Source: Scleroderma bovista
Lineage: Eukaryota; Basidiomycota; Agaricomycetes; Boletales; Sclerodermataceae
Length of the DNA stretch: 22,605 nt
Reading direction: 5' to 3'
Assembly: GCA_037178675.1 (NCBI GenBank)
Contig: JAYMGJ010000727.1
Location: 1 to 22,605, forward strand
The notes below the pieces were generated by a model, which was not told the DNA's origin, ran no database searches, and saw only the letters and a program-made list of their open reading frames with translations. Shown one piece after another: positions 18,601-22,605 of the stretch (positions are counted from its first letter, which is position 1; each line of letters begins with the position of its first letter). The translations under genes and the position numbers were made by a program.

Positions 18601-19339
18601 TGCCACACCCAACGTGCCCTCTGTTATGCAGCATGCCAAACAGCTCCATCCATGCCTCTCCTCTCACTCGGTGACGCTTATCCATAGCACTCTACCATCC
18701 TGACGCATCCCCCACACAGAAACGATACCAAATAGCGAGGATAGATGTCACCATCGCAAACGCCATTGAATAGAACAGAGATACTAGTCCCAGTGAACCG
18801 TGATGAAGAACACCTCACGAGAAGATTGCTCTCATCTGTTGACGCAAACGTCGCGGACCTCAATCAACCCGACCCATCCAAGAGGGACGCAATACAATGC
18901 ATCAAGACTGGCGTACCACCGCACTTCCCCCATCCGCACAACAGTCACAGCATACTACGCCAGTAGCCCTAAGCTCACACCTGCTGGCATCAACGCGGAA
19001 ACGGCCCTAACCAGCCACAGGAAGCACGGAGTAGTACACTTGAACCCCTCTTGGTTCCGCTGGCTCATTACTGAGCGGCCGGGACCGTGTCTGGAAAGAA
19101 CCCAAGACAGACATACAATCAAACTCCTCCCCGCCCCGCCAAGACGGCATGACTAAAACGTGCGGCGGGAACGCGGCGGACCCCTGGGGGACCTTACAGT
19201 CCTGGCCGGGGGGGCATTCGTGCGTCAGGGGAGGAGCCAGGCCACAGGGGGCCTTAGATACATAAACCTACAGATAGTAGAGTGCAATATGGGGTGTATC
19301 ACCTCGAAGCACTATAAACTCCAATATAAAAAAAAAAAA
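18601..19339 (+). other. LINE 3' untranslated region and poly(A) tail
   Basis: A non-coding stretch from the ORF2 stop to twelve A residues (19328-19339). Frames inside are short and unrecognised. A G-rich segment around 19160-19250 (GCGGCGGACCCCTGGGGGACC, CCGGGGGGGCATTCG) contrasts with the C-rich coding strand. It could form a structure recognised by the reverse transcriptase, but no specific fold was worked out. Confidence 0.7.
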
Positions 19340-19476
19340 CCTGCGGGCATGCACTTTTCCTTGTTGTGTAGCTCAAAGCATTGGCCACCTAGCCTAATCA
19401 GGTATCAGCTCAGCTCGACTTAGCTGGCTCATCAACAAGCCATTGGGTCAAAGCTAAAATAGGTAATACATCAGAA

Positions 19477-22400
19477 TCAGCCCTGTACACGAAGTAGCAT
19501 AGCAATAAATGTAGGCAAGTCTTCTGGAATGTCAACATGCTCCTTCGCCAAAGCTTCCAACTCATTCACTTGATCCAAATGGGACATTCCATTAGTAAAG
19601 TTAAGCCCAACACCATGTCTCAAAGAGAACTTAAGAATTTGCAGTGCCTCCATGAGATCATGTGAAATCTGATTCCGTCGCATGGCCATTGTCTCTTTAC
19701 TTGATGAGAAAACCCTCTCACAGGGTACAGCAGAGCCTTGAACAGGAAGAATGTCCATTGTGAGTGAAAAAATTGTTGGAAAGCACTCTCAATTCTCCTA
19801 GACACATTGGGACCATTACTAACACAACCAACTCTAAAATACTGCCCACTTACCTGCCAGTAGCCAAGTAAATTGGACTGGACTTGCATATCAAGGAGGT
19901 ATGCATCTACTTCCGACTCGAGTGACATCTTCGCTCCCTGTTGACGACTTCTTCCAAAACCAAGAAGGACATCTGCCCATGAGTCGTCTACCACAGATGC
20001 AGGAGAGCTCAGTGCTGCAGGACTTGATTTATAGTAAGGACGAAGCTATGATAACAAGTCAGTAGTAGTTATGTTATTGGACAATAACTTACTTTGTTAA
20101 TGAAAAGCTGCTTCATTTCGATAACCTTATCAGGAGCATATTTACTGTACCAGTCAAGCTTCATAGACAGATTGATTGCTAATAGAGGAGAAAGTTGGTT
20201 ATAATCACATACAGACCTAGAGTATAATGCTTACCCATAGCAAGGATGTAAGCTGGAACCAAGTCCATGCGGACTCTATATGACTCAAGTTTCTTGAGAC
20301 CTGCTCGGATAATAGAATATACCTCTGGCATCTCCTCAGCTTGTTTGACCCAGGCGGCCATCATGGCATGGAAAGATGGAACTGCAAGAGAGAGAGTAGG
20401 TGTTTTTTCCGATGACAATCATTGCTGAAATGCATGCGGAACCTATTACATGAGCAAGATGTTGCAATTTCGAAGTTGCAACACACCAGCAGTATTTTGC
20501 AAAAAACATTGAGAGCCTCCCACTCTGGGCTACTCAAAGCAAACTTCGAAAGATCTGAAAACTCATTGCTTGACAAGAATTTTTCAATAGCCTGACTAGA
20601 TTAAGTAGATGATTGTCAATTTTCAATCTTAAGACTCACCTCACGAAGTAAGAGGACACGCTCGATCATTAACAATGTTGATGACCATCTCGTCTCAACA
20701 TCACAAAGAAGTTGAAGCTCCATTAATTCCAATGCTTTTAATGTAGCAGCAAAGTATTGTTGCCAAATTTCAGATGCTCGAATCTAGGGTGTTGTCAGTC
20801 GTGAATCGTGATTATGTCATCATTGACATTAACATACCTTGTGGACAAGGGTATGGACAATGGCAATTACATCCCGTTTCAGAGCATCCAAGAAGCTCTG
20901 TGCATTGACACCCACAGGAACATAATCTACAGCATCTTCATGGGAAAGGTCAAGGTCCATGATTGCCCTGAGGACAGCTTTACAAGCCAAATTGATAACA
21001 TGAGGAAAGCAGCTGTTCCAGTAATTGGGTGGTCATGTACTGCAGTACATTGTGAGATTACTCACCGAATACACTATTTTATCTTGTTAAAGTGTATTTG
21101 ACATCACAGAAGCTCATTTTCGAGACATGAAAGAAGGGTATCATTATTTGATGCATTATCAAGTGTAACCCATCCAATCTACTATGCACGTGAGATCCAA
21201 ACAGACACACCAATAAATTTAGAATACCTTTGTGGCTATGTTCAGTTGGTTGAGAATATGTAGAAAGGCAGCAGCTAAGTGCTTGCCATCATGATGACTT
21301 GGAATGCAGTGAAAACCAACTAGGTCTGCACGGTGTAGAGACAGTCCTGTCTCTGGGTGTGTAGATTGGTAGTACTGATACTGGACTCTTACCTTAGCTA
21401 TGTAGGCTTGTACTTAGCTTACTAAGCAAAAAAAATCTCCCTCTTTCCTCTGTATATGTTTGAGCTCAGTCCTGGAGTGACTGAACACCTCTACTCTCCC
21501 TACTTCCTCTAGTCTCCCCAGTCCCTGGGTCGAGCGTGCCTCACCTGAGGCAGCAGCAACACCCAACCCCCCCCTACACCGTTGAAAAGATAACAATGTG
21601 TTTGGGTGGCTGCTCCCTCAGATGAGGTGCATTCGACCCAGGGACTTCTGGAGGTCTGGCAAGGCTCCCAAGGACTAAGGAGACTAGGAAACTAGAGAGT
21701 GGAAGGCTGGTTCAGTCACTCCAGGACTGAGCTCAAAGATGTACACTGAAGAGAAGGATATTGCTTAGTAAGCTAAGTACAAGCCTACATAGCTAAGGTA
21801 AGAGTCCAGTATCAGTACTACCAATTCTACACCTAGAGACAGGACTGTCTCTACAACGGAGAATGAGTTCTTTTCCTGGCCCATTCTCAGATGAGGAAGC
21901 CTGGATCCAATGGGCTGTCACCGCCATGAATGGCCTCAAGTTTGGATCTGACCAAATGTCTGATGTGAACGAGATCTTGCCAAGTGAATCCTATCACAGC
22001 ATGTAATTAGGGGTGGTCTACAACTTGTATTTAGAGACTGCATACCTGCATTGCTTCCGCCAACTGATCCAAATAAGTGTCAAAAATTTCCATAATACGC
22101 GTCCGGATTGTTGTGTGATGGGGAATATCTATCTCTCGTAGATCATTCCGTAAAATAAAACATAGTCTTCGAAGCGCTGGGCTTTCAATGATATTGAGGG
22201 ACTTTTGACATTAGATATCAGAGGGCATCACATAGAGTAGTAACAGGTACTGACCAAATCCTCACACACAACAAAATCAATGATGGCATCAACAAAAGCT
22301 TTGTTCAAAAATGGTACACGCTGAGTACCATGCTTAACAGGTATAGTCCTCTCGCTCTGGCATGTGCGATATTCCATTACAGAGCTTTGGGCATCCTCCG

Positions 22401-22605
22401 CAGTAATTGCAATACCAAGTTTGTCGCACCCTTCAACCCACGCATCCAGGTGTGAATTAAACAAATGACGCCATAGCATGCCTGTTGCTGTCTTCAAGCA
22501 AAATGTTTTAATACAAGTGTTTGGTAGCATCAAATTTTGCAATCTAGCCAAGTTGGGTCATCCTCCAAATGTGTCATGATAGAGCATTCAACTTACTGGC
22601 AAAAA
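19477..22605 (-). pseudogene. hAT transposase gene, multi-exon, with in-frame stops and an inserted foldback element (5' end outside window)
   Basis: About eleven exons can be followed on the minus strand: 22551-22255, 22201-22046, 21990-21228 (split by an insertion), 21178-21066, 21012-20838, 20783-20640, 20591-20487, 20442-20235, 20178-20093, 20045-19854 and 19797-19477. Introns are short with GT/AG ends. Recognisable parts in order are a BED-adjacent N-terminal region and ISFTSDIWSD (first catalytic Asp). FHCIPSHHDGKHLAAAFLHI, GWVTLDNASNND (second Asp) and FPHVINLACKAV follow. VETRWSSTLLMIERV, ALSSPEWEALN and the C-terminal dimerisation block DILPVQGSAVPCERVFSSSK complete the gene. In-frame stops lie at 21104-21106 and 20419-20421 (TGA), 21074-21076 (TAG) and 19789-19791 (TGA). 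The gene is therefore dead, but little diverged. Transposases of this family cut and paste DNA with 8-bp target duplications. Confidence 0.88.
21334..21855. mobile_element. Foldback element with TGT...ACA ends and ACGG target duplication
   Basis: This 522-bp insertion splits a hAT exon. Removing it and one ACGG copy (21330-21333, 21856-21859) restores the transposase frame across ILRADLVGF. Left and right halves are inverted copies over roughly 230-270 bp (for example GTACTGATACTGGACTCTTA and CTTGTACTTAGCTTACTAAG), with an extra stretch of about 40 bp in the right arm and almost no loop. Each tip also has its own palindrome, AGAGACAG-2 nt-CTGTCTCT (21337-21354 and 21835-21852). No coding capacity. 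A 4-bp duplication with TGTNR...YNACA ends agrees with the Ginger superfamily description, but TG...CA ends are also typical of integrase substrates in general. The class is inferred. Confidence 0.8.

Larger units (their letters stand above)
10237..19339 (+). mobile_element. Tad1/I-like LINE, about 7 kb plus a 2.07-kb internal insertion
   Basis: This is a non-LTR retrotransposon with a 5' leader (10237-10521), ORF1, ORF2, a 3' UTR and a 12-A tail (19328-19339). The flanks carry AACCTGTGGGCA (10225-10236) and AACCTGCGGGCA (19338-19349), one mismatch in 12, read as the target-site duplication; its A residues merge with the tail. The order gag-like ORF1, then endonuclease-RT-RNase H in ORF2, fits the Tad1/I lineage of fungi. 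The element appears full length. The coding strand is strikingly rich in C and A and poor in G and T, unlike the AT-rich hAT sequence it sits in. Confidence 0.85.
9453..22605 (-). mobile_element. hAT DNA transposon, host of the nested insertions (3' end inferred, 5' end outside window)
   Basis: The transposase gene (19477 onward, minus strand) defines the element; its 3' side points left. Removing the LINE at 10237-19339 joins 9453-10236 to 19350-19476 as the element's 3' non-coding part. The proposed end at 9453 (TAGTGTTGCCACGG followed by GGCTCAGCTTGGCTCGGC) has the short YAGNG start and GGCTC-rich subterminal sequence usual for hAT ends. Similar AGCTCAGCTCGACTTAGCTGG sequence occurs at about 19406. 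The matching terminus and 8-bp duplication lie outside the window, so this boundary is unproven. Confidence 0.45.

Noticed and set aside
1..22605. CRISPR array, bacterial operon or ribosomal RNA
   Set aside because: No regularly spaced direct repeats, no polycistronic layout and no rRNA-like sequence; the spliced genes show a eukaryotic genome.

Overview
The window looks like a transposon-rich stretch of a filamentous fungal nuclear genome, most likely an agaricomycete basidiomycete. Four things point that way: genes split by short introns (about 45-120 nt) with CTAAC/CTAAT-type branch sites, a cerato-platanin gene, a Tad1/I-like LINE and a fungal hAT transposase. The assignment is from gene content and intron style, not from any search.

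Left third (1-9,140), a gene-bearing but decaying segment. An AT-rich geneless block (1-677) is followed by a 263-bp palindromic MITE with a TAA target duplication (681-943). Next comes a broken SAM-dependent methyltransferase gene (1264-2271). Two tandem copies of one short-chain dehydrogenase gene follow (3101-4132 and 6029-7066), both carrying the same frameshift; copy A has a second one. Copy A is also bracketed by an inverted repeat (2562-2998 / 4479-4834). A possible multi-exon minus-strand gene (5146-5578) lies between the copies. An unresolved stretch (7397-8642) precedes an intact, secreted cerato-platanin on the minus strand (8643-9083) with its own TATA box.

Right two thirds (about 9,450 to the end), a nest of transposons. 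The outermost is a hAT element whose transposase reads on the minus strand (19477 past the window end) in about 11 recognisable exons, with several in-frame stops. Its 3' end may lie near 9453. A Tad1/I-like LINE of about 7 kb is inserted in it (10237-19339), flanked by near-identical CCTGYGGGCA duplications and ending in a 12-A tail. The LINE has ORF1 (gag-like, zinc knuckles) and an intact ORF2 (endonuclease, reverse transcriptase, RNase H, zinc finger), joined by an ATGA stop/start overlap. ORF1 is split between two zinc-knuckle cysteine clusters by a 2,070-bp TG...CA element with a 4-bp GCGG duplication, read here as a solo LTR. A second insertion, a 522-bp foldback element with an ACGG duplication, sits in a hAT exon.

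The only clearly intact genes are the cerato-platanin and LINE ORF2. Most other coding sequence is visibly broken. The most unusual items are the foldback element with a small palindrome at each tip, the LINE ORF1/ORF2 coupling, the frameshift shared by both dehydrogenase copies, and an uncharacterised 130-codon ORF inside the LTR-like element.
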